Positions 51,910-61,570 of a stretch of 64,000 nt of DNA are shown piece after piece. The translations under genes and the position numbers were made by a program. Under the pieces are notes generated by a model that was not told the DNA's origin, did not search any database, and saw only the letters and a list, made by a program, of their open reading frames with translations. Source of the DNA: Aestuariivirga litoralis (lineage in GTDB: Bacteria > Pseudomonadota > Alphaproteobacteria > Rhizobiales > Aestuariivirgaceae); contig NZ_WAHS01000001.1 of the NCBI RefSeq assembly GCF_015714715.1, forward strand, positions 62,001-126,000, read 5' to 3'. The first letter of the stretch is position 1; each line of letters starts with the position of its first letter.

Positions 51910-52074
51910 CCCAGCTGAGCTGCGTTGAGCGGCGAGGCTTATCTGGCGCTGTACGGTTCCCTCAACCGTGCAGCGCCTTTACTTTGCACCATCTGATGGT
52001 GCGAATGTCGCAAACGGCTTTGCAAAGCATAGCAGGCCTTGTTACTTTCCCCGGATTAGGTTCTGGGGAGTACC

Positions 52075-52776
52075 ATGAAAAAGATTTACCCGAATGCCGA
52101 TGAAGCTCTGAAGGGGCTGCTGTTTGATGGCATGCTGATTGCCGCTGGTGGCTTTGGCCTGTGCGGCATACCGGAGCTGCTGATCGCCGGCATCAAGAAA
52201 GCCGGCACTAAGCAGCTCACCATCGCTTCCAACAATGCGGGCGTGGATGGCTTTGGCCTTGGCCAGCTGCTGGAAAGCCGCCAGGTCAAAAAGATGATTT
52301 CGTCCTATGTGGGCGAGAATGCCGAATTCATGCGGCAATATCTGCAGAAAGAACTGGAAGTGGAATTCAACCCGCAAGGCACGCTGGCGGAGCGTATGCG
52401 CGCGGGCGGGGCAGGCATTGCTGGTTTCTATACCCGCACCGGCGTGGGCACGCTGATTGCCGAGGGCAAGGAAACCAAGGACTTCAACGGCAAGACCTAT
52501 GTGCTGGAGCAGGGGCTGGTGACAGATCTCTCGATCGTCAAAGCCTGGAAGGCTGATCCATCGGGCAATCTGGTGTTCCGCAAGACGGCCCGCAATTTCA
52601 ACCCGCCGGCCGCCACCTGCGGCAAGGTCTGCGTGGCCGAGGTAGAAGAGATCGTGCCGCTGGGCTCGCTGGACCCGGATACGATCCACCTGCCGGGCAT
52701 CTATGTGCACCGCCTGATCCAGGGCGAGCATGAAAAACGCATTGAACAGCGCACCGTGCGCAAGAAGGGGGCCTGA
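52075..52776 (+). CDS. scoA: 3-oxoacid CoA-transferase subunit A
   Basis: A 233-residue alpha subunit of succinyl-CoA:3-ketoacid CoA-transferase, which activates acetoacetate. The family start [19 protein letters not shown] and the block [13 protein letters not shown] near residue 25 are clear, as is the [11 protein letters not shown] segment. It is followed after 3 nt by the beta subunit. Confidence 0.94.
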   Translation: MKKIYPNADEALKGLLFDGMLIAAGGFGLCGIPELLIAGIKKAGTKQLTIASNNAGVDGFGLGQLLESRQVKKMISSYVGENAEFMRQYLQKELEVEFNPQGTLAERMRAGGAGIAGFYTRTGVGTLIAEGKETKDFNGKTYVLEQGLVTDLSIVKAWKADPSGNLVFRKTARNFNPPAATCGKVCVAEVEEIVPLGSLDPDTIHLPGIYVHRLIQGEHEKRIEQRTVRKKGA

Positions 52777-52779
52777 GCC

Positions 52780-53409
52780 ATGCCGTGGAACCGCGAAGAA
52801 ATGGCCGCCCGCGCCGCCAAGGAATTGCAAGATGGCTGGTATGTCAATCTTGGCATCGGCATTCCGACTTTGGTGGCGAATTACATTCCCGCTGGCGTAG
52901 AAGTGACGCTGCAATCTGAGAACGGCATGCTGGGCATGGGGCCTTTCCCGTTTGAGGGCGAGGAAGATGCCGACCTGATCAATGCTGGCAAGCAGACGGT
53001 GACAACGCTGCCGCAGACTGCTTTTTTCGATTCAGCTCAAAGCTTTGCGATGATCCGCGGCGGCAAGATCAACATGGCCATTCTGGGTGCGATGGAAGTT
53101 TCCGAGAATGGCGACATCGCCAACTGGATGATCCCCGGCAAACTCATCAAAGGCATGGGCGGTGCGATGGATCTCGTCGCCGGCGTGGGCCGCGTGGTGG
53201 TGGTGATGGAGCACACCAACAAGGCGGGCGACAGCAAGGTCCTTCCCAAATGCGAATTGCCGCTGACCGGCAAGGGCGTGGTCGACCGCATCATCACCGA
53301 TCTGGGCGTGCTGGATGTGGTGCCGGGCGGGCTGAAGGTGGTGGAAACGGCGCCGGGCGTGACCGAAGAGCAGCTCAAGGCTGCGACCAAGGCGAAGATT
53401 GTAGGCTAA
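52780..53409 (+). CDS. scoB: 3-oxoacid CoA-transferase subunit B
   Basis: A 209-residue beta subunit. The catalytic Glu is in the [13 protein letters not shown] block, and [13 protein letters not shown] precedes it. With scoA it makes the heteromeric enzyme. Its 3' end overlaps the convergent hydrolase gene by 4 nt. Confidence 0.95.
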   Translation: MPWNREEMAARAAKELQDGWYVNLGIGIPTLVANYIPAGVEVTLQSENGMLGMGPFPFEGEEDADLINAGKQTVTTLPQTAFFDSAQSFAMIRGGKINMAILGAMEVSENGDIANWMIPGKLIKGMGGAMDLVAGVGRVVVVMEHTNKAGDSKVLPKCELPLTGKGVVDRIITDLGVLDVVPGGLKVVETAPGVTEEQLKAATKAKIVG

Positions 53410-54284
53410 GAGCTTTCCAGCACTTGCTTGATATTCTGGGCATGCACCTCTTCATAAGGGGCGAAGTAATTGACCCAGCCCATTTGCAGTGGCCCGGCGA
53501 TCAGCTCCTGCAGCGGCATGGTGCGCAGCGCTTCCTCTTTGCGCATGCGCATCAGCATGCGGATATATTGTGACTGGGCCTTGATCAGGCCTTTGCCATA
53601 GCCACCCACCCCGATGATCTCGGGGTCACCATGGTTGGGGAAGATGAAGCTGGGATTCAAGTTCCACAGCCGGTCCAAATCCTGCAAATGGATTTCAAAG
53701 TCCTGTGGCGCACCGACATAGGTGACGGTGTCTTCCATCGTGTCGCCAGCGAGCAGCAGGCCGTCCTCGGCGCGCCAGACCAAAGCGGCATCATCGGAAT
53801 GGATATTGGCTTCGATAAATTTGAGTTTCATCGTGCCCAAGGTGAAATCCATTTCGCCCTCAAAGGTACGGGTTGGCAGGATCAGCGGCTTGATAGCAGG
53901 CGGGCCGTGAAAGGTGCCGTCCGCGATGGCGGCCTTGTTCTGTTCGAGATGTGCCAAAGTCTTCCGTGTACTGATGATTTCGCAATCGGCAAAGGCTTCC
54001 GTGCCGGCCACATGATCCAGATGCCAGTGGCTCAGCAGCACGGTGATTTCTGTCACGCCCCGGAGTTCCAGGTCCTTGCGAATGAAGGCGGCATATTCAA
54101 CCGAAACATGAGTATCGTACACCAATGCCTTGTTTTTGCTTACTAAAGCATAGCTGGCGATGCCCAATGAAATGGCACCATCGTCCACCCAGTTTTCGCC
54201 TTCCGCAAAACGATGGTCCGGCACGCGGCCGTCGTAATAGGCGATCAGGCCGGGGGCACATTCGAGAATGCGAAGATGTTTCAC
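53406..54284 (-). CDS. MBL-fold metallo-hydrolase
   Basis: A 292-residue metallo-beta-lactamase-fold hydrolase. The metal motif is [16 protein letters not shown] (HxHxDH), with later ligands in [13 protein letters not shown] and FPNHGDPEI. Substrate is unknown. It is downstream of the SRAP gene, overlapping it by 4 nt, and convergent with scoB. Confidence 0.9.
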   Translation of the reverse strand: MKHLRILECAPGLIAYYDGRVPDHRFAEGENWVDDGAISLGIASYALVSKNKALVYDTHVSVEYAAFIRKDLELRGVTEITVLLSHWHLDHVAGTEAFADCEIISTRKTLAHLEQNKAAIADGTFHGPPAIKPLILPTRTFEGEMDFTLGTMKLKFIEANIHSDDAALVWRAEDGLLLAGDTMEDTVTYVGAPQDFEIHLQDLDRLWNLNPSFIFPNHGDPEIIGVGGYGKGLIKAQSQYIRMLMRMRKEEALRTMPLQELIAGPLQMGWVNYFAPYEEVHAQNIKQVLESS

Positions 54285-54955
54285 AATAAATCCATTTGTG
54301 GTTTGGGTGCGGGTGGAGGAGTTTGCACTTCGGGTTTGCGTGGACGGGCGATGATGGTCTTTTCCATCGTCCAGAAATCATCAGGCGGTGGTTTCAACAA
54401 ATCCTGCACCTGTTCGTCCTGCGATAACCAGCGCTCATAATCTTCCGGCAGAATCACCACGGGGGATCGTTCATGAATCGCGGCCACCGGCATGCCCGAT
54501 GCGCAGGTCAACACAGCAGCACTTTCAAGCTCGGAGCCGTGGGCACCCAACCAATGTTCATAAATGCCGCCCAGCGCGAAGGCGGTTTGATCGGGCTTGT
54601 GAATATACCAGGCTTGCTTGCGACCCGGCACGTCGCCTTGCCATTCGTAAAAGCCATCGGCGGGGATCAGGCATCGCCGTCTCCTTATGGCGTTTTTGAA
54701 TGAAGCCTTTTCGTAAACTGTTTCAGCGCGGGCGTTAACCAGTGGCTTTCCGGGCAGGATTTCTTTGGCCCAGCTGGGCACAAACCCCCAGCGCACCAGA
54801 ACCATTTCGCGAGCGCCGTTCATGTTGCGCCTTACAATCGCTGTTGGGCTGCCTGGGGTGATATATTCGCGTGGCGGGAAATCTTCCGCGTTAATATACT
54901 TCAGCAAATGGCGGATTTCCTCCGGTCCACGGCGGAGAGAACGAAGAACACACAT
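54281..54955 (-). CDS. SRAP (YedK/HMCES) family protein
   Basis: A 224-residue SOS-response-associated peptidase family protein, which crosslinks to abasic sites in single-stranded DNA through Cys2. The expected residues are present: Cys2, the NARAET block, the Glu of GFYEW and the His of IHERSPVV. The usual N-terminal MCGR reads MCVLRSLRRG, an atypical start that still keeps Cys2. It shares its promoter region with the divergent NUDIX gene. Confidence 0.9.
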   Translation of the reverse strand: MCVLRSLRRGPEEIRHLLKYINAEDFPPREYITPGSPTAIVRRNMNGAREMVLVRWGFVPSWAKEILPGKPLVNARAETVYEKASFKNAIRRRRCLIPADGFYEWQGDVPGRKQAWYIHKPDQTAFALGGIYEHWLGAHGSELESAAVLTCASGMPVAAIHERSPVVILPEDYERWLSQDEQVQDLLKPPPDDFWTMEKTIIARPRKPEVQTPPPAPKPQMDLL

Positions 54956-54971
54956 GAGGAGAAGATAGGCG

Positions 54972-55382
54972 GTGAACGTGACTCAGCAAAGACCCATTCT
55001 TGCGGCCTCCGCCGCCATATTCAGGGGCGGGGAGGTGTTGCTCGTGCAGCGGGGCAATGCGGTGGGCCTGGGCCTTTGGAGCTTGCCGGGTGGCAAAGTG
55101 GAATTTGGGGAGCGTGCGAAGGCGGCTGCGGCGCGCGAAGTGCGGGAAGAAACCGGTGTGATCGTGGAACTGCGCTCACTGGCCGGGTTTTATGAAATCA
55201 TCGCCAAGCCTACGCATTACGCCATTGCCTGCTATGCTGGCGTTCACATTGCGGGCGAACCCGTGCCGGCCAGTGATGCCTTGCAGGCGAAATTTGTGGC
55301 GCTTCACGATGTGGCGTCCTTTGATCTGGCGCTGCACACGGTGGATGCCATTCAGGCGGCGCGGGCCATTCTGGGTATCTGA
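54972..55382 (+). CDS. NUDIX hydrolase
   Basis: A 136-residue nucleotide-diphosphate hydrolase. The Nudix box runs from [14 protein letters not shown] into REVREETGV, with the metal-binding REx2EE intact. It starts at GTG 54972. Likely a housecleaning or NADH/ADP-ribose-type enzyme; the substrate cannot be fixed. Confidence 0.9.
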   Translation: MNVTQQRPILAASAAIFRGGEVLLVQRGNAVGLGLWSLPGGKVEFGERAKAAAAREVREETGVIVELRSLAGFYEIIAKPTHYAIACYAGVHIAGEPVPASDALQAKFVALHDVASFDLALHTVDAIQAARAILGI

Positions 55383-55493
55383 AGACAAGTGACTCATGCG
55401 CGTTAACCTTCCTTAAAGGAAGCGATTGGGTTTGGTTATCGAGTCTCTATGGTGCGCTGAGAACGCCCGGTTCACGGGCTCACCAGGGACGCT

Positions 55494-55769
55494 ATGCTGA
55501 AAACGCCGCTGAATAAAACCGCTACAGACGAAGAAATCGAACGCCCCGTGCAGGAAGAAAAGCACGCCGCCCTCCGTTATATTCTCGATGCCTGGGAAGA
55601 GGCGGTCTATGACGGCATTGATCCTGATGCGATTGCCACGGCAGCGATTTTCGCGTCGCTCTCCGATATGATTGCCACTTACGGCGAAGAGCCGGTCGCC
55701 GTGATGTGCGAACGCCTGCCAGAGCGCATCCGCAACGGCGAATTCACTGTTACCCGCACCAAGCAGTAA
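55494..55769 (+). CDS. Small conserved-type protein of unknown function
   Basis: A 91-residue acidic, helical protein I do not recognise. It has no signal peptide or cysteines in a motif. The sequence YILDAWEEAVYDGIDPDAIA suggests a helical domain seen as single small proteins in Hyphomicrobiales. AGGGA lies 6 nt before the ATG. The leader (55383-55493) has two short hairpins, CTTCC/GGAAG and GCCCG/CGGGC, that might act on translation. Confidence 0.65.
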   Translation: MLKTPLNKTATDEEIERPVQEEKHAALRYILDAWEEAVYDGIDPDAIATAAIFASLSDMIATYGEEPVAVMCERLPERIRNGEFTVTRTKQ

Positions 55770-56660
55770 TCACTTTTTGCCCAGTCCTGAATCGTCGAAC
55801 ACTTTTGCAAGGTGATCGACGATTTCGCGGATTCGCGGCGCAAGCAGGCGGTTGGTGGGATAGACCGCATAGATGCCGCTGGTGGGCATGGGCAGCGGCG
55901 GAAACACCCGGCGCAGCCAGCCTGCTGCAATCGCATTGCGGGCCATCCATTCGGGCACGGCGGTGAGGCCCAAACCATTGATCGCTGCCGCTTCCAGTGA
56001 TTCCACACTGTTGGTCAGCATGAAGGGCTTTACGGCGATGGTCTCGCCGCCGACCAGCCATGCATCGCGCCAGCGCAGGCGGGAATAGCCGATGAGCCGG
56101 TGCTTCATGAGATCCTTGGGCTTTTTCGGCTCGCCATGCTCGGCCAGATAGGCCGGCGATGCGACGATGATCACTTGCGAGCTGCCGATCTGCCGCACCA
56201 CCAGATTTTCATGCGGCGTCTCCGCGATGCGGATGGCGAGGTCGATATTCTCTTCCACCAGCTTGATCATCTCGTGGCTTTCAACCAGTTCGATCTCGAT
56301 GCCGGGATAGCGCGTCAGAAATGTCTTCAGCGCAGGTACGATGTAGCGCGCGCCGAAACTATCCGGCACCGCCATGCGGATATGGCCAACGAATGAGCCG
56401 GTGGCCGCTTGCACCTCGGCGCGGGCGGCATTGGCATCTTCCAGCAGTTTGCGGCAGCGCTCGTAGAACAGGCGGCCCGCTTCGGTGATCTGAAGTTTGC
56501 GAGTGCTGCGGTCAATCAGGCGCACGCCGAGGCGTTCTTCAAGGGCGCGGATGGTTTCACTCACCGAAGACTTTGCCGTCTGCAGTCGCTCGGCGGCGGC
56601 CGTGATGCTGCCCGTCTCGATCACCGCCACAAAGGTTTCCATGCCTGCAAAGGGTTCCAT
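55770..56660 (-). CDS. LysR family transcriptional regulator
   Basis: A 296-residue LysR regulator. The N-terminal helix-turn-helix is ITAAAERLQTAKSSVSETIR followed by LEERLGVRLIDRSTR; the C-terminal two-lobed effector domain begins about residue 92. It diverges from a cupin gene at 56785, and the 124 nt between them is the likely operator, so the cupin is its probable target. Effector is unknown. Confidence 0.93.
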   Translation of the reverse strand: MEPFAGMETFVAVIETGSITAAAERLQTAKSSVSETIRALEERLGVRLIDRSTRKLQITEAGRLFYERCRKLLEDANAARAEVQAATGSFVGHIRMAVPDSFGARYIVPALKTFLTRYPGIEIELVESHEMIKLVEENIDLAIRIAETPHENLVVRQIGSSQVIIVASPAYLAEHGEPKKPKDLMKHRLIGYSRLRWRDAWLVGGETIAVKPFMLTNSVESLEAAAINGLGLTAVPEWMARNAIAAGWLRRVFPPLPMPTSGIYAVYPTNRLLAPRIREIVDHLAKVFDDSGLGKK

Positions 56661-56784
56661 GGCGGTGATTGTTCAATAGAGCGAACATAATGTCCAGAAC
56701 CACCATCTGCCCAGCCGCGCAGCATTTCCCTAGTCAGGCGTCATCTCAAACCGAGATTGAACCTTAAACACATGGAGACTTAAA

Positions 56785-57225
56785 ATGTTGAACGACAGCA
56801 AAACCGGCCTGAAGACGGAAGAAAACCTTGACGTGTTCGGCGCCCAGATGATCGTGCGCTGCGATGCCCAGGAACTGGGCATGATGGTGGGCGAGCATAT
56901 TGTGCCCGACGGCTATTTCGTGCCGCCGCACAGCCACGCCAATGAAGACGAATTCTTCTATATCATCGATGGCGAGATCACTTTGATCAGCCCGTCAGGC
57001 GAAACTACGGCCATCACCGGCGACACGGTGAAACTGCCGCGCGGCCAGGTGCATGGCTGGAAGAATGCCAGTGGCCGCGCGTTGCGATTTCTGGTGATCG
57101 TTTTGCCGGGTGTGCAGGCTGTGGAAATGTTCCGTCACTTCGACCGCGCGGGCAAAGCCGCCCGTGGCGCGTTGGCACCTGAACAGATCATCGGCATCTG
57201 CGCCCAATATGGCGTGAGCATGTAA
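56785..57225 (+). CDS. Cupin domain protein, probable LysR target
   Basis: A 146-residue cupin. Motif 1 is PPHSHANEDEFFYIIDGEIT (HxHx4E) and motif 2 is LPRGQVHGWKNASG, giving a full 3-His/1-Glu-type metal site. Quercetinase-like or isomerase roles are typical; none can be assigned. It diverges from the LysR gene. Confidence 0.9.
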   Translation: MLNDSKTGLKTEENLDVFGAQMIVRCDAQELGMMVGEHIVPDGYFVPPHSHANEDEFFYIIDGEITLISPSGETTAITGDTVKLPRGQVHGWKNASGRALRFLVIVLPGVQAVEMFRHFDRAGKAARGALAPEQIIGICAQYGVSM

Positions 57226-57233
57226 TAACGAGT

Positions 57234-57268
57234 GGCCCGGGCGGGGATTGCTTACACCCGCCCGGGCC
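57234..57268. terminator. GC-rich hairpin between convergent genes
   Basis: GGCCCGGGCGGG and CCCGCCCGGGCC form a perfect 12-bp stem around an 11-nt loop. The right arm abuts the stop codon of the convergent AcuI gene. No long T-run, but stability and position support termination. Confidence 0.65.
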
Positions 57269-58257
57269 TACTTGTTGATATCCACCACCACGCGGCCACG
57301 GGTTTTGCCGGCCACGATGTCTTCCGCCACGCGGGGCACATCGCTGAGCCCCACTGTGGTGGTGAGCGTGTGAAGCTTGGCCATGTCGAGATCACGCGCC
57401 AATCGCTCCCATGTTGCGAGGCGCTTAGGGAACGGCGTGGTGACCGAATTGATGCCGATCAAGCGCACGCCGCGCAGGATGAAGGGCGCGACGCTCGTCG
57501 GCAAATCCATGCCCTGCGCCAAGCCGCATGCAGCGACTGAACCTTCCGGCACGATCTGCGACAGGATATTGGCCAGGGTGACCGAACCCACGCTGTCGAC
57601 GGCTCCTGCCCAGCGCGCCTTGGCGAGGGGCTTTACGGGCGTGTTGAATTCCGCCGCATCGACGATGCTGGTGGCGCCGAGGCCCCTCAGGAAATCCGCT
57701 TCATTCATGCGCCTTGTGGAAGCGGCCACCTTGTAGCCCAGCTTGGCCAGCAACATGATCGCCACCGAGCCGACGCCGCCGGCTGAGCCGGTGACGAGAA
57801 TGTCGCCCTGTTCCGGCTTCACGCCCTGTTCTTCCAGCGCCATGACGCAGAGCATCGAGGTGAACCCCGCCACGCCCACGGCCATTGCATCTTCGGGTTT
57901 GAAGCCCTTGGGCAGTGGCACAAGCCAGTCGCCCTTCACACGCGCCACTTGCGCGAAGCCGCCGTGATGGCCTTCGCCCACGCCCCAGCCACCGAGCACC
58001 ACGTCATCGCCTGCTTTGTAGCGCGCGTCTGACGAGGAGATCACTTTGCCCGCGATATCAATGCCGGGGATCAGTGGAAATTGCCGGATGATCGGGCCCT
58101 TGCCAGTGACGGCGAGGCCGTCCTTGTAGTTCATGGAAGAATGCGACACGCGGATGGTCACATTGCCCGGCATGAGCTGGTCTTCGGTCCAATCCACAAA
58201 TTCGGCCCTCTGGCCGGTTTCGGTTTTGGAGACGAGAAGGGCGCGGAATTTTTTCAT
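57268..58257 (-). CDS. acuI: Acrylyl-CoA reductase, AcuI/YhdH-like
   Basis: A 329-residue zinc-independent medium-chain reductase of the AcuI/YhdH group, which reduces acrylyl-CoA to propionyl-CoA with NADPH. Family blocks: SSMNYKDGLAVTGKG, GGWGVGEGHHGGFAQ and the nucleotide motif VTGSAGGVGSVAI. It ends 1 nt into the dihydroorotase region, probably as a two-gene unit. Acrylate detoxification would fit a DMSP-lyase product, but the DMSP-lyase-like gene is 48 kb away. Confidence 0.88.
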   Translation of the reverse strand: MKKFRALLVSKTETGQRAEFVDWTEDQLMPGNVTIRVSHSSMNYKDGLAVTGKGPIIRQFPLIPGIDIAGKVISSSDARYKAGDDVVLGGWGVGEGHHGGFAQVARVKGDWLVPLPKGFKPEDAMAVGVAGFTSMLCVMALEEQGVKPEQGDILVTGSAGGVGSVAIMLLAKLGYKVAASTRRMNEADFLRGLGATSIVDAAEFNTPVKPLAKARWAGAVDSVGSVTLANILSQIVPEGSVAACGLAQGMDLPTSVAPFILRGVRLIGINSVTTPFPKRLATWERLARDLDMAKLHTLTTTVGLSDVPRVAEDIVAGKTRGRVVVDINK

Positions 58258-59567
58258 CAGAACCTCACTGGCTCGCCGAACGCTTTCGGCGCGATTTCAT
58301 TTTGCCACATGGCGCGAATGCCGCGGACGTAGGTGCCGACCGGCCAGCCTTTGACCTTTTTGCCGTCGTAAGGAGTCCAGCCGGCACGGCTTTCAATCCA
58401 TTTGTTCTCGATGATCTGCTCGCGCTTCATATCGACAATGGTGAAATCGGCATCATAACCTTCGGCAATGCGGCCCTTGTTGCGCAGGTTGAAAATGCGC
58501 TGGGGGCCATGCGATGTGAGATCGACGAGGCGCTGCAAGCCCAGGCGGCCTTCGTTCACATGGTTCAGCATGATCGGCACCAGCGTTTGCACACCGGTCA
58601 TGCCGGAGGGCGAGGCGGGGTAGGGCTTGGCCTTTTCCTCCAGCGTGTGGGGGGCGTGGTCGGAGCCCAGCACATCGACAAGGCCGGAGGAAATGGCCTT
58701 CCAGAGGGCCTCGCGGTGGTGCTTCTCGCGCACCGGCGGGTTCATCTGCAATCTGGTGCCCAGCCGCGCATAGTCATCGGCCGACATGGTGAGGTGATGT
58801 GGGGTGACCTCAACTGTAGCCACATCACGGGCGGCGGCCAGAAGCGGCAACTCCTCAGCGGTGGAAATATGCAGCACATGAATGCGTTTGTTGTGCTTGC
58901 GGGCGATGCGGATCAAGCGCGCGGTTGAAATGACTGCGGCTTCCTCATCGCGCCAGACGTGATGCGAGGTCGGGTCGCCCTCGCGTTGCAGCCCCACCCG
59001 GGCACGCAAGCGCATTTCATCCTCGCTATGGAAGGCGGCGCGGCGGGTCAGGCGGCTGATCACGGCTTCAAGGCCGCTTTCATCTTCCACCAGAAGGTCA
59101 CCGGTGGATGAACCGGCGAAGACCTTGATACCGGCCGAGGCTTCGAGGCTTTCGAAAAGCGGAATCTGCTCCACATTCTCGCGCGTGCCGCCGACATAGA
59201 AGGCAAAGTCGCAGAACATGCGGTGCCGGGCACGCGACACTTTGTCGGCCAAGGCCTCGGCAGAGGTTGTTGTGGGCTTGGTATTGGGCATTTCGAAAAC
59301 GGCGGTGACGCCACCGGCGACGGCACCCCGGCTACCGGTTTCGAGATCTTCTTTATGAGTTGCGCCGGGTTCGCGGAAATGCACCTGGCTGTCGATCACG
59401 CCGGGCAGGATGTGTAGGTTTTTGCAGTCGAGAGTTTCCGCAGCAGTGATGCCGGACATATCGCCGATGGCTGTGATCTTGCCGCCTGAAACCGCGATGT
59501 CGCCCACGCCTATTCCAGCGTGATTGACGATGGTGCCGCCCTTCAAAATCAGGTCTGCTTTTTGCAC
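58257..59567 (-). CDS. pyrC: Dihydroorotase (class I type)
   Basis: A 436-residue amidohydrolase. The metal region reads LPGVIDSQVHFREPGATHKE, with the first His of the classical HxH replaced by Gln, a variant I associate with one dihydroorotase clade. Later blocks AVFEMPNTKPTT, LHISTAEEL and DVLGSDHAPHTLEEK are intact. I start at GTG 59567, preceded by AAGGAG with 7 nt spacing; the longer frame would run antisense into the divergent ygfZ gene. It acts in pyrimidine synthesis if the family call holds; a hydantoinase-like role is the alternative. Confidence 0.85.
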   Translation of the reverse strand: MQKADLILKGGTIVNHAGIGVGDIAVSGGKITAIGDMSGITAAETLDCKNLHILPGVIDSQVHFREPGATHKEDLETGSRGAVAGGVTAVFEMPNTKPTTTSAEALADKVSRARHRMFCDFAFYVGGTRENVEQIPLFESLEASAGIKVFAGSSTGDLLVEDESGLEAVISRLTRRAAFHSEDEMRLRARVGLQREGDPTSHHVWRDEEAAVISTARLIRIARKHNKRIHVLHISTAEELPLLAAARDVATVEVTPHHLTMSADDYARLGTRLQMNPPVREKHHREALWKAISSGLVDVLGSDHAPHTLEEKAKPYPASPSGMTGVQTLVPIMLNHVNEGRLGLQRLVDLTSHGPQRIFNLRNKGRIAEGYDADFTIVDMKREQIIENKWIESRAGWTPYDGKKVKGWPVGTYVRGIRAMWQNEIAPKAFGEPVRF

Positions 59568-59574
59568 CCGGCCG

Positions 59575-59580
59575 CTCCTT
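59575..59580 (-). promoter_or_regulatory. Ribosome site deciding the dihydroorotase start
   Basis: AAGGAG on the minus strand, 7 nt before GTG 59567. Confidence 0.7.
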
Positions 59581-59628
59581 GTTTTGCCTCTTAGCTTCTC
59601 GTAAAACTTATGCTGCCCCAAGGCAACC

Positions 59629-60405
59629 ATGACAGAATTCACCCCCGAAAGCCTGCCTCACCGTGCCATCACAGCCCTTAAAGGCGATGGCGTTTTAGCC
59701 TTTTTACACAATATCTTGACCTGCGATGTTGAGAATTTGATTCAAGGGCAGATCGCCTATGGCGCATTGCTCTCTCCGCAGGGGAAGATCCTGCATGATG
59801 TGTTCATTCATCATGCGGGTGATGTGAGTTATCTTGATGGCGATGCATCGGCGCGTGATGACTTGGTGGCGAAGCTGAAGCTGTACCGCCTGCGGGCAAA
59901 ATTCGAGATCACGCCGCGCGATGATCTGGGAGTTCTGGCCTTCTCAGGTGCTGCCCTCGATCCACGACATGCACTGCTCGGAACACGCGCAATCGCCGAC
60001 ATTCGCGGGCATGCGAGCGGACATAACTATGACCTCAATCGCTATGCACTTGGCATCGCGGACAGTGCCGAGATCGGTAGCAACAAGCTGTTTCCGCATG
60101 AAGCGAATTTCGACCAGTTCGCCGGGGTCGATTTCAAGAAGGGCTGCTATATCGGGCAAGAGGTTGTGTCGCGCATGCATCACCGGGGCACGGCGCGCAG
60201 CCGCATACTCCCCATCACTTTTGAAGACGAAAATGCTGCTGACGAAATCCGGGTGGGCGAAATGTTACTCGGCGAGGTATTGGGGCGGCGGGGCAAGGCC
60301 GCGCTGGCGCTGTTGAGGCTGGACCGGCTGGCGGAGGCGAAGGCATCGCTGCCCTTCAAAGTCAGCAAGCCCGACTGGGCCAGGTTCGAGGTTACACTTC
60401 CATGA
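59629..60405 (+). CDS. ygfZ: Folate-binding YgfZ-like protein
   Basis: A 258-residue GcvT-fold protein. The diagnostic motif KGCYIGQEVVSRMHHRG (K-G-C-Y-x-G-Q-E) with its conserved Cys is present near residue 169. YgfZ uses folate in iron-sulfur cluster protein repair and tRNA modification. It overlaps the glycosylase gene by 4 nt. Confidence 0.93.
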   Translation: MTEFTPESLPHRAITALKGDGVLAFLHNILTCDVENLIQGQIAYGALLSPQGKILHDVFIHHAGDVSYLDGDASARDDLVAKLKLYRLRAKFEITPRDDLGVLAFSGAALDPRHALLGTRAIADIRGHASGHNYDLNRYALGIADSAEIGSNKLFPHEANFDQFAGVDFKKGCYIGQEVVSRMHHRGTARSRILPITFEDENAADEIRVGEMLLGEVLGRRGKAALALLRLDRLAEAKASLPFKVSKPDWARFEVTLP

Positions 60406-60986
60406 GTGCGGTAAAGCATGATGACGGCATTCACCGCTGCCACTGGTGCGGCACCGATCCGCTCTATGTCCATTATCACGACACCGATTGGGGTGTTCCG
60501 GAATATGACAGCCGGGCGCTGTTTGAAAAGCTGATCCTCGATGGCTTTCAGGCGGGGCTGTCGTGGATCACGATTTTGCGCAAGCGCGAGAATTTTCGCA
60601 AAGCCTTTGATGGCTTCAAGCCGGAGGTGATCGTCAATTACCAGCCCGCAAAGCTGGAAGCGTTGATGCAGGATGCCGGGATTGTGCGCAACCGCGCCAA
60701 GATTGAGGGCACGGTGAAGTCGGCTGAGGCCTATCTGAAGATGGAGGATTTCTCGGCCTATCTCTGGGACCATGTGGGCGGCAAGCCCGTGGTGCTCAAG
60801 CCGGGGCAGGCCATTCCCACCAAGAACGATGTGTCGGAGAAAATCTCCAAGGACCTGGTCAAGCGTGGTTTCAAATTCGTCGGCCCGACGATTGTCTACG
60901 CCTTCATGGAAGCCTGTGGTTTCTATAATGACCACCATCCGGATTGCCACCGCCACAAGGCGGTGCAGAAGCTGGTGCGGAAGTGA
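60402..60986 (+). CDS. tag: DNA-3-methyladenine glycosylase I
   Basis: A 194-residue base-excision enzyme removing 3-methyladenine. The zinc ligands lie in RCHWCGTDPLYVHYHD (Cys, plus His later) and HHPDCHRH at the C-terminus; the catalytic helix contains GLSWITILRKRENFRKAF. Standard length. It overlaps both neighbours by 4 nt. Confidence 0.95.
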   Translation: MSAVKHDDGIHRCHWCGTDPLYVHYHDTDWGVPEYDSRALFEKLILDGFQAGLSWITILRKRENFRKAFDGFKPEVIVNYQPAKLEALMQDAGIVRNRAKIEGTVKSAEAYLKMEDFSAYLWDHVGGKPVVLKPGQAIPTKNDVSEKISKDLVKRGFKFVGPTIVYAFMEACGFYNDHHPDCHRHKAVQKLVRK

Positions 60987-61570
60987 GCGCGCGCGCCTGG
61001 CAGCGTATGCTTTCAGGGCGGCGGCTGGACCTGCTGGACCCTTCGCCGCTCGATATCGAGATTGAAGACATTGCCCATGGCCTGGCGCGCGTGGCGCGCT
61101 GGAACGGGCAGACCAAGGGCGATCATGCTTTCTCGGTGGCGCAGCATTGCCTGCTGGTGGGCGCGGTGTTTGTCCATGCCAACAAGGCGGCGACTAAAGC
61201 AGAGCGGCGCGCTACGCTTCTGCATGATGCGGCGGAATATGTAATCGGCGACATGATCTCGCCGTTCAAGGCGGTGCTGGGGCTGGATTACAAGGCGTTT
61301 GAGAAGCGGCTGATGGCGGCCATTCATATTCGCTTCGGCCTGCCGCCCAGCGATGCGGCTTTGGAAGCGGAGATCAAGAAGGCTGATCAGATTGCGGCCT
61401 ATCTGGAGGCCACGCAATTGGCGGACTTTGCGCTGGATGAGGCGGAGAAATTCTTCGGCCGCCCCAAGGGGCTGAATGGCGATGGCTTCCAGCAGTTCCT
61501 GTCGCTGAAGCCGATGCCGGCGGTGGAGGCCAAGGCCGCCTATATCAAGGAATTCGAGGCGCTGGCATGA
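60983..61570 (+). CDS. HD-domain hydrolase (YfbR-like)
   Basis: A 195-residue HD-superfamily phosphohydrolase. Metal ligands: His in FSVAQHCLLVG, the HD pair in TLLHDAAEYVIGDM and a late Asp in KKADQIAAYLEA. This matches the YfbR-type 5'-nucleotidase group. It starts at GTG 60983 in a GTGA overlap with tag, and overlaps the phosphatase gene. Confidence 0.87.
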   Translation: MSARAWQRMLSGRRLDLLDPSPLDIEIEDIAHGLARVARWNGQTKGDHAFSVAQHCLLVGAVFVHANKAATKAERRATLLHDAAEYVIGDMISPFKAVLGLDYKAFEKRLMAAIHIRFGLPPSDAALEAEIKKADQIAAYLEATQLADFALDEAEKFFGRPKGLNGDGFQQFLSLKPMPAVEAKAAYIKEFEALA

